Shown piece after piece: positions 25,371 to 34,748 of a stretch of 64,000 nucleotides of DNA. How positions within the stretch are numbered: position 1 is the first letter of the stretch; each line of letters begins with the position of its first letter. Under the pieces are notes generated by a model. The model was not told the DNA's origin. It did no database searches and saw nothing but the letters and a program-made list of their open reading frames with translations. Position numbers and translations under genes: made by a program. The stretch is from Acidiferrimicrobium sp. IK (lineage in GTDB: Bacteria; Actinomycetota; Acidimicrobiia; Acidimicrobiales; Palsa-688). Where the stretch lies: positions 1 to 64,000 of the forward strand of contig NZ_JAIMCB010000005.1 of the NCBI RefSeq assembly GCF_025499425.1, read 5' to 3'.

Positions 25371-25871
25371 GTGGCCGCCATCACATTGACGTTCGAACAC
25401 TTCGACCAGGCTGTCGCCGACGCCATGGTGGGCAGCAACCGCTTCGCGGAGGGCGCCGACGGCGAGGGGCTGCCCGGCTACCTCGGAATCCGCACCCGCG
25501 CCGTGGAAGCGGGCCGCTTGACCTGCGAGCTGGCGGTGACCGAGGAACTGTTGAACCCTTTCGGGGCGGCGCACGGCGGGGTGGTCTCGGCGCTCATCGA
25601 CCACGTCTTGGGAGCGGTCTGCTTCCCCGTGGTGCCGCGGGGCTCTTGGCCAGCCACGCAGGAGTTCAAGCTGAACTTCCTCGCCCCTGCCCGGCCCGGC
25701 CCGATGATCGCCGAGGCCTCGATCCTGTCGATGTCCAAGCGCACAGCCATCGTGCGCGTCGACGTGAGCAACAGCGGGCGCCTCGTCTGCGCAGCGCAGG
25801 GCACCGTGGCGATCATGCCCCCCAAGCCCGCGCCGGACGGCGCGCTGCCAGGGCCGCTCCCCGCCACATAG
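25371..25871 (+). CDS. PaaI-family hotdog thioesterase
   Basis: A 166-residue hotdog protein: NPFGAAHGGVVSALIDHVLGAVC is the PaaI-type active-site segment (Asn/Gly-Gly and the Asp on the long helix), followed by the strand TQEFKLNFLAPARPG. It hydrolyses acyl-CoA thioesters. GTG start with CGGAGG eight bases upstream. Divergent from the ECF41 operon and convergent with the end of the mce operon. Confidence 0.8.
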   Translation: MAAITLTFEHFDQAVADAMVGSNRFAEGADGEGLPGYLGIRTRAVEAGRLTCELAVTEELLNPFGAAHGGVVSALIDHVLGAVCFPVVPRGSWPATQEFKLNFLAPARPGPMIAEASILSMSKRTAIVRVDVSNSGRLVCAAQGTVAIMPPKPAPDGALPGPLPAT

Positions 25872-25890
25872 CCGGCCGGGGTCGCTGGTG

Positions 25891-26469
25891 CTACGGCGAG
25901 GGAGCTCCCCCAGCGGCCAGGTCGTAGCGGCAGTACCGGTCTGAGAAGGCGGCGACGTCCCTGCCGGCGGCCTGCATCGACGGGTCGAACAGCACCGCGC
26001 CGATGTCGGACTTCGGGGCCTTGCGGACATCGAGGCCAGCCGCAGCGAGGGCGCCGACGGCCCGGGCCATACCCCCCAGATAAGTGGAGGCCGCCGCGCT
26101 GATGGCTGGCGGGGCGGCCGCGACCACCGTCGGCGTGAACGCCACATAATCCTCGAGTATCCGCTCGCGGGCCGGGAGGCTCGTCGTGTCGACGTTCGTG
26201 GCCAGATGCTTGTAATCAGCGACCAGCAGAGCGCAGAACGCGGCCGTGGACGGAGCCGCCGCCGCGGGAGGCGGCACCCAACTTGCTGGTCCCCCGGGGT
26301 TCGGGGCCGGGACGGGAGCGGCGTGAGCGGGCGCAGCCCGGGGCGTCCCGCACCCTCCAGCCGACAGCGCGACGATGGCCGCGGTGGCCCCCACGAGCAG
26401 CGGCGCCACGCGGCCCGCTCGCCGCCGGGCGCGTCGCCGTGGCGTGCGTCCGGCCGCCGTCGGGTTCAG
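25891..26469 (-). CDS. probable lipoprotein, last gene of the mce operon
   Basis: About 190 residues. A basic n-region (RTPRRRARRRAGR) and hydrophobic core (LLVGATAAIVALSAGGC) form a signal sequence with a weak lipobox, then a Pro/Ala linker and a helical domain with two cysteines (AFCALL, RYCRYD). The start is uncertain: CTG at 26469 overlaps the upstream stop (CTGA) and follows GAGGTG; GTG at 26409 would cut the basic region. Function unknown; operon position suggests a role with the Mce transporter. Confidence 0.55.
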   Translation of the reverse strand: MNPTAAGRTPRRRARRRAGRVAPLLVGATAAIVALSAGGCGTPRAAPAHAAPVPAPNPGGPASWVPPPAAAAPSTAAFCALLVADYKHLATNVDTTSLPARERILEDYVAFTPTVVAAAPPAISAAASTYLGGMARAVGALAAAGLDVRKAPKSDIGAVLFDPSMQAAGRDVAAFSDRYCRYDLAAGGAPSP

Positions 26470-27572
26470 TACGGCACCTCGATCGCGAGCTTCGCCGGCG
26501 CGACGAAGGTGGCCTTGCCCGGCGCGCTGGGCAGACCCAAAAGAGCGTTGAGCAGGTCGGCGATCGGCGGCGCGCACACGCTGCTTGGCGCCGCCCCCGG
26601 AGCGACTCCGGGCAGCCCCGGCACGGGCGGAAGGTCGGGGTCGACGGGCGGCACCGCGAAGTCGTTGCCGACCAGGGTCAGCTGCGCGTCGGTCGCGGGA
26701 CCGGTGGCGGCCACGCCGGTCTGGTCGCCGCTGCTTCCGCTGGTGAGGTGGGCCGGCGCCCGAAACGAGGTGTGGTAGCGGTCCTCCAACGCCTGGACCT
26801 CGCCTGGGGGCAGCCCGTCGGTGACCAGGTCGCCGAGGGCGATCGTGCAGTCGCTGCCGACAACGCCACCGAGACCTTCCACTGCGCCGAGGAGCGACTG
26901 CAGCCCCGGGACCTGCCCGAGCAGCTGGTCCAGTTGCCCGCCGCTCGGGAGCAGGGCCAGCAGCTGCGTCACGTCGATGACGTCGGTGGCCTTGGCGTTG
27001 CCGTACATGTCCACCATCAGCCCTCCGTTGGGCGCCGGGGTCCGGGACATGGTGGCGGTCAGCGACCCTTCGGCGGCTCCGTACCCGGCGGCCAGGTCGA
27101 CGCCGGGAAGCCCTACGATCCCGATGGACACAGGGATGGTGGGCGAGCCGTTCGGGCCTTGGAACTGGATGTTGTTGTTGTAGTTGGGGTCGCCTTGGTA
27201 GCCGGGCGGGTTGGGGTCGACGGCGCCGCTCAGACCGGGCAGCGACAGCAGCCCGCAGCCCGGCCCGAAGATCTGACCGGTCGGGTACTGGACGCTCGGC
27301 GGGCCCAGGACGACGGTGGCGACACCCGAGTCGAGGGCCAGGTACCCGCCGTTGAACTGTGCTTTGAACGGGATCTCGTAGGGCCTCGCCGGCGCCGACC
27401 GCGGCGCGTTCGCGGCCGGGTACTGCTCGGCGGGGCAGTTGAGGGCAGGCGCCGCCGCGGCCGCTCGCGGCGCGTCGACCGCGGGGACGGCCGCGCCCAG
27501 CAGGCAGGCCGCGCCGAGGACCGCCAGCGCCTGGCGGTGGTGACGGCGGAGGAATCCACGAAGGAGTCTCAT
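26466..27572 (-). CDS. secreted protein of the mce operon, paralogue 2
   Basis: A 368-residue exported protein: ATG 27572 gives MRLLRGFLRRHHRQ plus a hydrophobic core ending AAVPAVDAPRAAAAA. The mature part shares a plan with the preceding gene's product: CPAEQYP, YEIPFKAQFNGGYLAL, GPGCGLLSLPGL, APNGGL, GNDFAVP and LLNALLGLPSAPGKATFVAP. Extra Leu/Gly-rich sequence (about 180-230) is unique to this copy. Four cysteines could form disulfides. ATGA overlap with the upstream gene. No named family recognised. Confidence 0.65.
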   Translation of the reverse strand: MRLLRGFLRRHHRQALAVLGAACLLGAAVPAVDAPRAAAAAPALNCPAEQYPAANAPRSAPARPYEIPFKAQFNGGYLALDSGVATVVLGPPSVQYPTGQIFGPGCGLLSLPGLSGAVDPNPPGYQGDPNYNNNIQFQGPNGSPTIPVSIGIVGLPGVDLAAGYGAAEGSLTATMSRTPAPNGGLMVDMYGNAKATDVIDVTQLLALLPSGGQLDQLLGQVPGLQSLLGAVEGLGGVVGSDCTIALGDLVTDGLPPGEVQALEDRYHTSFRAPAHLTSGSSGDQTGVAATGPATDAQLTLVGNDFAVPPVDPDLPPVPGLPGVAPGAAPSSVCAPPIADLLNALLGLPSAPGKATFVAPAKLAIEVPY

Positions 27573-28462
27573 AGTCGCTGCTCGGTGCAGGGCAGGGACT
27601 TGTCGGTGCAGGTCAGTTCGAAATAGAACGTGAAGGGGGCTACGAAGCTGGCCCGACCGGGGGGTGCCGGCAACCCGAGGAGCGTGTTGAAGGTCTCGGC
27701 CATCGACGCGGGACACGTCGACGAGACCGGCACCGCGGGGACCGGGAAGTCGTTGCTGACGACTTCAGCCACGCCCCCGGGCTTTTGCACCTTGGTGAAG
27801 TCGCCGTCGGGGACGCCGTGGGCGCCGGTCGGCCCGGTCACCGGCTGCCCGGTCAGCCCCCCGCTGGTCTGCGTGGTGAGGGTGAGGTTCGGCAACGTCA
27901 ACGTGCAGCGCATCCCCAACGTCTGGATGCTCTGGCTGGCGGCGCCGCTGACCGAGACGTTGAGGCCGCCGTTGGGGGCCGACTGCGGGGAAAGGGTGCC
28001 GGTGAGGCCCTGGCCGAAGCCCACGTCGATCGGCAGGGCCTCTATGCCGGCGATGTAGGCGTTGGTCGCACTCAGGTAGATGTTGGACGGGTTGATGCTG
28101 GCGACGAGGCCGGGAAGGTTGACGAGGCCGCACACGCTTCCGTAGATGTGGGGGACCTCGACCGCGGGCACCGTCGGGCCGGTGGAGCGCAGCTGGAGGT
28201 TTCCGCCGTCGATGGTCCCGACGAAGGGCACCTCGTAGGGGATCGGCGGGGCGCCGGGCGGGTAGCCCGCCGGCGGGTACTGCGGACCCGGGCAGCCCGC
28301 CCCGCGGTCGGGCAGCGACGGCGGGGCGGTGGCGTCCGCCGACGCGGGGATGGGCGTGGCTGCCAGGGTCGCGACGAGGGCGACCATGATGGCAGCCGCC
28401 GCGCCCGCGGCCGAGCGCCAACGGGTCCTCGGGTGCTTCGGCGGACGGTTGGGTGAGGGCAT
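27569..28462 (-). CDS. secreted protein of the mce operon, paralogue 1
   Basis: A 297-residue exported protein with a signal peptide (RWRSAAGAAAAIMVALVATLAATPIPASA). The mature domain has conserved points shared with its downstream paralogue: CPGPQYP, YEVPFVGTIDGGNLQL, GSVCGLVNLPGL, APNGGL, SNDFPVP, TLLGLPAPPGRASFVAP. It starts seven bases after the Mce-associated gene ends, so it belongs to the same transcript. Probably an envelope partner of lipid import; function inferred from context only. Confidence 0.65.
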   Translation of the reverse strand: MPSPNRPPKHPRTRWRSAAGAAAAIMVALVATLAATPIPASADATAPPSLPDRGAGCPGPQYPPAGYPPGAPPIPYEVPFVGTIDGGNLQLRSTGPTVPAVEVPHIYGSVCGLVNLPGLVASINPSNIYLSATNAYIAGIEALPIDVGFGQGLTGTLSPQSAPNGGLNVSVSGAASQSIQTLGMRCTLTLPNLTLTTQTSGGLTGQPVTGPTGAHGVPDGDFTKVQKPGGVAEVVSNDFPVPAVPVSSTCPASMAETFNTLLGLPAPPGRASFVAPFTFYFELTCTDKSLPCTEQRL

Positions 28463-28865
28463 CGGACCGCTAGCTCGGGACCGACAGGTTGTCGACCAGC
28501 CACCGGCCGTGGCCGCGCACCAGGCTGACCTCGACCCGAAGCGGCTGGTTGGCGGTGCCGGTCTTCTCGACGGAGTTGGAGACGTTCTGGTCGACGAACA
28601 GGAGCACGCCGGCGTGGGTGCTCGAGTACGAGCTGAGACCGGCCGCCAGCACCCGGCCTTCGGATATGCCCTTGTACTGGATCAACAGCTTCGTGAGATC
28701 GGCGGCCTGAGACGCCGAGGTCTTCGCGTACTGCGGGGTCTCCATCTGCTCGGCTCTGGTGAACGAGGACGGCTGCTTGTAGTTGTAGCTGGAGACGATG
28801 CCACCGAAGGTGGTGGCCGCTTTGAGGGCGCCTGCCCGTCCTGCGTCGTTGGCCTGCAGGCTCCT

Positions 28866-28885
28866 GACTCCAGGGCTCCTGACAC
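28866..28885 (+). repeat. left target duplication and IS terminal repeat
   Basis: GACTC (28866-28870) is the target copy; the IS starts CAGGGCTCCTGACAC. The right end, read inwards, is CAGGACTCCCGACAT: 12 of 15 bases match. Confidence 0.8.
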
Positions 28886-31171
28886 GGAGCGGCGTGTTGC
28901 CCAAGGGGTAAGGGGAACGATTCGCGATCCTTCGCCGATCGTGGAACCATGGCTGCGTGTCAGTTGCGGCGCTGCTCCGGGATGCTGGGATGGGTCCCGT
29001 GCTGCACGGACGCCCGCTCCCGCTCACTCCGGCCGGTTCGGTGGAGATCAACCACGCCGCGTCGCTGCTCGAGTCCGAGGAGGGTGGCGCGGTCTTCCTT
29101 TTTGGCATGGCGACGTGGTGTTTCGGGCCTGATGACATTGTCGGTCGGCGACTGGCGGCGGTCCAGCTCGTCGAGACGGGAGCGGCGACGCCGAGCCAGG
29201 TCGCCGCTTGCTTCGGTGTCGACTTCGAGACGGTGCGCCGCTGGCGCAAGGCTTTCTCTGACAAGGGGGCCGAGGGCCTCGTGCCGCAGAAGCTTGGGCC
29301 CCGGCGCGCGCACAAGCTGACCGGGGAGAAGCGGGCGGAGATCGCCCGGCTACAGGGCGAGGGTCTCGGGCTGCGGGCGATCGCCCGTGCGGTCGGCCTC
29401 GATCCGGGGACGGTGCGCCGGGGACTTCCTGTTGTCTCGCCGGGGGCATCGCAGGGCACGGCCTTCGGCGAGGCCCTCGAGCCGCTCGCGCGGCCAGCGC
29501 CCCGAGACGCCGATCGGGCGCTCGCTCGTGGCGGGCTGCTGTCGGGCGCCGAGCCGGTGATCTGTCCGGGGGCGTCGCTTCCCTCTGCCGGCGCGTTGCT
29601 CGTGCTTCCGGCCTTGTCGGCGACGGGCTTGCTCGAGGCTTTCGAGGCGGTCTTCTCGACCGGGCGTGCGGCGTTCTACTCGATCCGCTCCCTCGTGCTC
29701 GGCGTCGTGTTCTGTCTCCTCCTCGGCGAGGCACGGGCCGAGGGCCTGACGAGGCTCGACCCGACAGACCTCGGTCGCCTGCTCGGCCTCGACCGGGCGC
29801 CGGAGGTGAAGACGATGCGCCGTCGCCTCGAGGAGCTCGCCGCGCTCGGAAGGAGCGACGAGCTGCTTGGTCGCCTTGGCGCCACCCACCTCGAGGCCGC
29901 GAGGGACGCATGCGGGCTGTTCTACGTCGACGGCCACGTCCGTGCCTATCACGGCACCGCACGGCTCCCCAAAGCCCATCTCGCCCGGGCCCGGCTCGCC
30001 GCGCCCGCAGAGGTCGACACCTGGATCTGTGACCACAACGGCGAGGGCGTGCTCTGCTGGAACAGCGAGCCCGGAGCCAGCCTGACCGGCGAACTCGAGA
30101 TCGCTGCAGGAGAGATCCGCCGCCTCGTGGGTGACGAGGCACGTCCGACGATCTGCTTCGACCGCGGCGGCTACAGCCCGAGGCTCTTCGCTGACCTCGT
30201 GCAGGCGGGCTTCCATCTCCTCACCTATGCCAAGGCGCCCCTCACCGACGAGCCCCCGAGCGCCTTCGCCGCCCACGAGCTCACCGACGACCTCGGCCGC
30301 CGCCAGACCTACCTGCTCGCCGATCGTCGCGTGCAGCTCTCCTACAAGCACGCGAAGAAGACGAAGGTCTTCTCCTGTCGCCAGGTCACCCGCCTCGACG
30401 AGAGGACCGGGCACCAGACCCACATCCTCACGACGAGGACCGATCTGTCGGCGCCAGAGGTCGCCTACGCGATGTTCTCCCGCTGGCGCCAGGAGAACTT
30501 CTTCCGCTATCTGCGTCACAACCTCGGCCTCGATGCCCTCGACAGCTACGCGAAGGACCAAGACGACCTCGCCCGCAGCGTCCCCAACCCGAAGAAGAAA
30601 GACGCCGCGAAGAACGTCCGCGCTGCGAAAGCGGCACTGCTCACAGCACAAGCAGAGGTCACCCGGGAGACCCTCGAACAGGGAAGCGCCAGCATCGAAG
30701 GGATCGAGCAGGCACACGAAGCGCTCGCTGACGCGAAGGCCGCCCAGCGCGCCGTCCCCGCCCGCGTCGCTCTCGGCGAGCTCTATCCCGACGCGATGCG
30801 CCTCTCGCCCGAGCGCAAGCGCCTGCACGACGCGATCCGCATGGCCACCTACAACGCGACGACCGCCCTCTGCCGCCTGCTCGCTCCCCACTACCGCCGA
30901 GCCGAAGACGAAGGCAGGACGCTGCTGCTCGAAGCGCTGCGCTCACCCGCTGACCTCGCGGTCATCAACGACGAGCTCCACGTGCGCATCAACGCGCTGT
31001 CTGCACCACGGCGCAGCCGGGCAATCGCCGGGCTCTGCGCAGAGCTGAACGCGACCGAGACGCTCTATCCCGGCACGAAGCTACGTCTCGTCTTCGCCGT
31101 GAAGGGCTTCTGACCCGACACTCCTACCGCCGTTGACCCGCAACGATCATCCCGACATGTCGGGAGTCCTG
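28871..31171 (+). mobile_element. insertion sequence, 2301 bp
   Basis: One transposase gene lies between 15-bp imperfect inverted repeats (CAGGRCTCCYGACAY), flanked by the 5-bp direct duplication GACTC. It is inserted in the opposite orientation to the mce operon, inside the Mce-associated gene. The family is not certain; a long DDE transposase with N-terminal HTH and 5-bp duplication suggests an IS4-superfamily relative. Confidence 0.88.
28957..31113 (+). CDS. DDE transposase with N-terminal helix-turn-helix
   Basis: A 718-residue transposase from GTG. Two HTH segments (about 80-100 TPSQVAACFGVDFETVRRW and 138-156 GLRAIARAVGLDPGTVRRG) bind ends. The RNase-H-like triad is visible: Asp325 in FYVDGH, Asp402 in CFDRGGYSP and Glu513 in RWRQENFF, followed by a Lys-rich helical region. 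The frame is intact, so the element may be active. GC and codon use resemble the host. Confidence 0.88.
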   Translation: MSVAALLRDAGMGPVLHGRPLPLTPAGSVEINHAASLLESEEGGAVFLFGMATWCFGPDDIVGRRLAAVQLVETGAATPSQVAACFGVDFETVRRWRKAFSDKGAEGLVPQKLGPRRAHKLTGEKRAEIARLQGEGLGLRAIARAVGLDPGTVRRGLPVVSPGASQGTAFGEALEPLARPAPRDADRALARGGLLSGAEPVICPGASLPSAGALLVLPALSATGLLEAFEAVFSTGRAAFYSIRSLVLGVVFCLLLGEARAEGLTRLDPTDLGRLLGLDRAPEVKTMRRRLEELAALGRSDELLGRLGATHLEAARDACGLFYVDGHVRAYHGTARLPKAHLARARLAAPAEVDTWICDHNGEGVLCWNSEPGASLTGELEIAAGEIRRLVGDEARPTICFDRGGYSPRLFADLVQAGFHLLTYAKAPLTDEPPSAFAAHELTDDLGRRQTYLLADRRVQLSYKHAKKTKVFSCRQVTRLDERTGHQTHILTTRTDLSAPEVAYAMFSRWRQENFFRYLRHNLGLDALDSYAKDQDDLARSVPNPKKKDAAKNVRAAKAALLTAQAEVTRETLEQGSASIEGIEQAHEALADAKAAQRAVPARVALGELYPDAMRLSPERKRLHDAIRMATYNATTALCRLLAPHYRRAEDEGRTLLLEALRSPADLAVINDELHVRINALSAPRRSRAIAGLCAELNATETLYPGTKLRLVFAVKGF

Positions 31172-31176
31172 GACTC
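31157..31176 (+). repeat. right IS terminal repeat and target duplication
   Basis: The IS ends ATGTCGGGAGTCCTG at 31171, followed by the second GACTC (31172-31176). Confidence 0.8.
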
Positions 31177-31390
31177 GCAGGCCGAGGAAGGCCACCGCGG
31201 CCAGGAGGATGGCGATCACCGCGGCGTGGAGCACCCCTTTCAGGCGACGCCCCGCCCAGCTGGTCATCCTGGGGGACGGCCTCGCTGGGGCCTCGTGCAG
31301 TTCCAGCACTTGGTCGTCGTGGTCGAGGACCGGGTCGTCGTAGGTTGTGGTCTGGGCCATGGGTTCCTCCTGGGGCTTGAAGGCGATCGT

Positions 31391-32470
31391 TCAGCCTTGG
31401 GGTGATGGGGCGGTGGCCGCCCCGCGCTGGAGCAGGTCGGGGGCGCTCGTCGCGCAGTTGCGAGTGAGGTCCGCGGTTGCGACCAGCGCCGTCGGCTCCG
31501 CCATCTGGTTGGTGTAGGGGCAAACGGTGTTGCGGTCGTTGAACAGCAGCTGGAATCGGATCTGGCCGTTGGCGGAGGTGGCGGCGATGTTCTGGGCCAG
31601 GACGGGGAGCACCTGGAACATGGCCCTGACCGCGGGGTTGTCCGCGAAGGCGATCTGGGTGACCGTCGCGGCGTTGGCGACGAGATCGTCGGTTGGCGCC
31701 GCGGTGGCGCTGATCAGCGGGCTCAGCTCGGCGGTGGCCGCGTCGCCGTTCGTCATGAGCTTGACCAGGTCGCCGTTGGAGCGCACCAGCTGCCGGCTTA
31801 TCGCGTCCAGGTCGGTGGTGAACGCTGCGAAGTCCTGGCTGGTCGCCTGTGCGGTCTGCAGTACCGTGGCTCCCGCGGTGATCGTCTGAGCGGTTGCGGG
31901 AGCGGCGTCTTGCAGGGCCTGCACCAAAGCGTGGCTGTCACTGATGATCGTGCGCAGGTCCGGGCCGGCGCCGCGCAGGCCCTGCGCCAGTGCTGTGCTG
32001 ACCGTGTTCAAGTCGCCGGCGTTGAGTCCGTCTACCAGGGTGTTGACGGTGTTGAGGAGCTGCCCGACGCTGACGGGGACGGTGGTGCGCTCGACGCCGA
32101 TGACCGATCCGTTCCGCAGGTATGGGGGTTTGTCATCGGGTGGCACCAGGTCCAGGTACTGCTCGGCCGCTGCGGTCATCTCCTTGACGCTCGCGGTGGC
32201 GGTGGCGGGGATCCGCACGCCGTGGTTGATGGCCACCACGACCGACACCCCGTCGGGGTGGAGGTGCAGGGCGCGGACCCGGCCGACGTCGGCGCCCCGG
32301 TAGGTGACCGCGGCTTCGGGATAGATGCCACCGGCGGCCTGGAGGTGGACGGTCACCCGGTAGGGAGGCGACAGGACGTGGACTCCGACCGCTTCGAACG
32401 CTATGTAGGACCCGCCGACGACGGTGATGACGGCCAGCCCCAGGAGCCGGGTGAGCGTCTGGCGGTTCAT
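31391..32470 (-). CDS. mceF: Mce family protein, sixth position (MceF)
   Basis: 359 residues: an N-terminal membrane anchor (LLGLAVITVVGGSYIAF), the MlaD/MCE domain at about 35-115 (YRVTVHLQAAGGIYPEAAVTYRGADVGRV) and a long helical region that builds the hexameric tunnel carrying lipid through the envelope. Overlaps mceE by ATGA. The Mce-associated gene starts 30 bases downstream. Confidence 0.88.
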   Translation of the reverse strand: MNRQTLTRLLGLAVITVVGGSYIAFEAVGVHVLSPPYRVTVHLQAAGGIYPEAAVTYRGADVGRVRALHLHPDGVSVVVAINHGVRIPATATASVKEMTAAAEQYLDLVPPDDKPPYLRNGSVIGVERTTVPVSVGQLLNTVNTLVDGLNAGDLNTVSTALAQGLRGAGPDLRTIISDSHALVQALQDAAPATAQTITAGATVLQTAQATSQDFAAFTTDLDAISRQLVRSNGDLVKLMTNGDAATAELSPLISATAAPTDDLVANAATVTQIAFADNPAVRAMFQVLPVLAQNIAATSANGQIRFQLLFNDRNTVCPYTNQMAEPTALVATADLTRNCATSAPDLLQRGAATAPSPQG

Positions 32471-33576
32471 GGCAGTGCCCCCTCCATGATGGTGACGATC
32501 GCCGGTTTGCGGTTTGACTCGTCCTGCTGGGGCGGGTCGACGGTGACCTTCTTCAGGGGCAGGGCGCCGGCGGGGACGGCCGGGACATCGGCGGTCGCGG
32601 TTAGCGCGACTTGTAGGTAGTCGCCCGGAGCGATGCCCGGCGTGCCTTTCTCCAGCGCGTCGAGGGCGCGCAGGTCGGGCCCCAGCTGCTGTTGCACCTC
32701 GTTGAGCTGGTGGACGACCGGCGCCAGTTGCCGTACCGTCGAGACGAACCCGGTCCCGCCTCGCGTCACTACCGTGCCGGCCACCGCTGCGAGCTGGTCG
32801 ACCTGCGCCACGAGGGTGCGGAAGGTGGTGTTCTGGCTGTCGAGCACCGCGACCGCGGGCTGGAGGGCGCCGATGCCGGTGGCGATCACGGACCTGTTGT
32901 CGTTGAGGGTCTGCGCGAGGGATCCGATGGCCCCGAGCGCCCGGTCGAACGCACCTTCGCTGCCGGCGAACGTGGCGAGGGTGGCGTTCAAGGATCCGAT
33001 CAGCGACTTGACCTGCGGCTGGTTGCCGCGCAGGGCATCGTTGACCTGGGTGATGATGGTCCGCAGCTGGCTGATGCCTCCGCCGTTCAACAATGCGCCG
33101 GTCGCTGCCAGCAGGTCCTCGATGCTCGGCGCGGTCGTCGTCTCGTTTTCGGACAGACGGGAACCGGGGCCGAGGTAGGCCGGGTGCTCCGTCGAGGGGG
33201 GCGGCGGCGTCTCTGTGGGCGGGGTGAGCTGGATGAAGTCCTCGCCGAGCGGGGTGTCGAAGCGGACCTGAGCGGTCGTGCCTACCGGGAGCCGCTGGGA
33301 CCGCTTGATTTTCATCGCGACGATCGCCGAGAAGTCTTTGGCCGTGATGCTCGACACGTAGCCAGCAGCGAAGGGGCCGACTCTTACTTCGGCGTTGGCG
33401 GGCAGGTTGACGACGTCGGCGAAGCGGGCCGTGACGGTATAGGTCGGTCCGGTCACGCCTCCGATCTTCGGGAGGCTCTGGAGGCTGATGCCGCAGCCGC
33501 CGGCCGCGACTGCCAGGGCGGCGACCGCCCCGGCGAACAACAGTCTCGGCGGGCGGCGCCGGAGGTCACCGATCAC
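32467..33576 (-). CDS. mceE: Mce family lipoprotein, fifth position (MceE)
   Basis: 369 residues. MceE is normally the lipid-anchored subunit and this copy fits: RRRPPRLLFAGAVAALAVAAGGCG supplies a signal peptide and lipobox cysteine. The MCE domain (YTVTARFADVVNLPANAEVRVGPFAAGYV) and helical needle region follow. The GTG start overlaps the mceD stop as GTGA, which rules out the longer frame upstream. Confidence 0.88.
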   Translation of the reverse strand: MIGDLRRRPPRLLFAGAVAALAVAAGGCGISLQSLPKIGGVTGPTYTVTARFADVVNLPANAEVRVGPFAAGYVSSITAKDFSAIVAMKIKRSQRLPVGTTAQVRFDTPLGEDFIQLTPPTETPPPPSTEHPAYLGPGSRLSENETTTAPSIEDLLAATGALLNGGGISQLRTIITQVNDALRGNQPQVKSLIGSLNATLATFAGSEGAFDRALGAIGSLAQTLNDNRSVIATGIGALQPAVAVLDSQNTTFRTLVAQVDQLAAVAGTVVTRGGTGFVSTVRQLAPVVHQLNEVQQQLGPDLRALDALEKGTPGIAPGDYLQVALTATADVPAVPAGALPLKKVTVDPPQQDESNRKPAIVTIMEGALP

Positions 33577-34748
33577 GGCTGGCCCACGAGTGCCGAGAGC
33601 GTCAGGTCCGGACCGGGGCTGGCGTTGGGCGGCGGGGTCAGGGCGGTGAGGGCGTTGCCGACCGCGCAGATCGTGTCGACCGGAGTGGCCGTCGTCAGCG
33701 GGTTGGTCTCGGTTCCGGCGGCTAGGACCACCAGGAACCGGAGGTCGGCGTTGCCGCACACCGTGGTGAACAGGCCGTTGGTGGTGGCCACCGGGTCATA
33801 GCGGGCCCGCAGCGCCGGGCCGCCGGGGGCGGTGGTGTCGATGGCGTTGTTCAGGTTCTGAAGCGTCACGGGGGTGAGGTCGAACGCTGCGGTCAGGGCC
33901 TTTTGCTGCTGGGTGAGCGCAGCCGCCAACCGGTCGAGGTTGGTGAGGCTTCCCTGGAGGTTGGTGCTGTTGGCGGTGATGAAGTTCCTGAGCGCGCCGA
34001 GAGCGTCTTGCAGGTTGGACACGACGGCTCCGATGTCGGAGCGGTCCTGCGCGAGGAGGCTGCTGGCGGCGGTCAGGTCGCTGGAGAAGGACCGGTAGCT
34101 CCCGGAGTCGTCGGCCAGCGCCTGGGTGAGCGGCCCCAGCTTGTCGAGCAGGGAGGCCAGCTGCGGGGAGTGCGCGGCGATGCCGTGGAGAGCCCGGGAG
34201 AAGTCGACTACCGCCGCGTTGAAGTCCCCGCCGTTGCCGCGGATCTGGTGGGCGGCCGTGGCGAGCAGCTGCGCCAGTGCGCCGTTCTTGTTGGCGCCGC
34301 TCGGACCGAGCTGGCGGGCGAGGTTGTCGAGGGCGGCGATCTGGGCGTCGACGGATTCGGGGACGACGGTGTGATCGAGCGGGATGGTGTGGCGGTCGGT
34401 CATCTTCGGTCCGCCGGTGTAGGCGGGGGTGAGTTGCACGAAGCGGTCGGTCACCACTTCGGGTGCCATGAGCGCCGCTCTGGCGTCGGCGGGGATGCTG
34501 ACGCTCGACTTGACCCGCATCGTCACCTCGACCGCCCTGCCCGCTGGGTGGATGGACGTGACGGTCCCGACGGGGATGCCCAAGACGTCGACGTGGTTGC
34601 CCGGGTACAGGCCCGGTACCTCGGGGAACTCTGCCTTGATGGTCCGGGTGCCGCCGTAGGTGGTCACGAGCCCTGCGCCCAGAGCCACCAGCCCGACGAG
34701 GACGACGCAGACCGCGGCGATGGTCAGCTGCCTGTGGGTTCTGGTCAC
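33573..34748 (-). CDS. mceD: Mce family protein, fourth position (MceD)
   Basis: 391 residues: N-terminal helix (LTIAAVCVVLVGLVALGAGLV), MCE domain (IKAEFPEVPGLYPGNHVDVLGIPVGTVTSI) and a long alpha-helical stretch. The GTG start overlaps mceC (GTGA), like its neighbours. Confidence 0.88.
   Translation of the reverse strand: MTRTHRQLTIAAVCVVLVGLVALGAGLVTTYGGTRTIKAEFPEVPGLYPGNHVDVLGIPVGTVTSIHPAGRAVEVTMRVKSSVSIPADARAALMAPEVVTDRFVQLTPAYTGGPKMTDRHTIPLDHTVVPESVDAQIAALDNLARQLGPSGANKNGALAQLLATAAHQIRGNGGDFNAAVVDFSRALHGIAAHSPQLASLLDKLGPLTQALADDSGSYRSFSSDLTAASSLLAQDRSDIGAVVSNLQDALGALRNFITANSTNLQGSLTNLDRLAAALTQQQKALTAAFDLTPVTLQNLNNAIDTTAPGGPALRARYDPVATTNGLFTTVCGNADLRFLVVLAAGTETNPLTTATPVDTICAVGNALTALTPPPNASPGPDLTLSALVGQP

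Larger units (their letters stand above)
28470..31360 (-). pseudogene. Mce-associated membrane protein, split by an insertion sequence
   Basis: The N-terminal 63 codons (31360-31172) encode a cytosolic segment and one membrane helix (LHAAVIAILLAAVAFLGL); the C-terminal 131 codons (28865-28470) encode the SnoaL-like Mas domain (ALKAATTFGGIVSSYNY ... GHGRWLVDNLSVPS). Deleting the IS and one target copy joins them in frame as GLRV-RSLQAND, giving a 194-residue protein of normal Mas size. Such proteins sit beside Mce complexes and stabilise them. The gene is presumably inactive, and genes downstream may suffer polarity. Confidence 0.85.

Noticed and set aside
29048-30891. Long minus-strand frames opposite the transposase
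   Set aside because: Antisense GC artefacts; the plus frame has the complete DDE triad.
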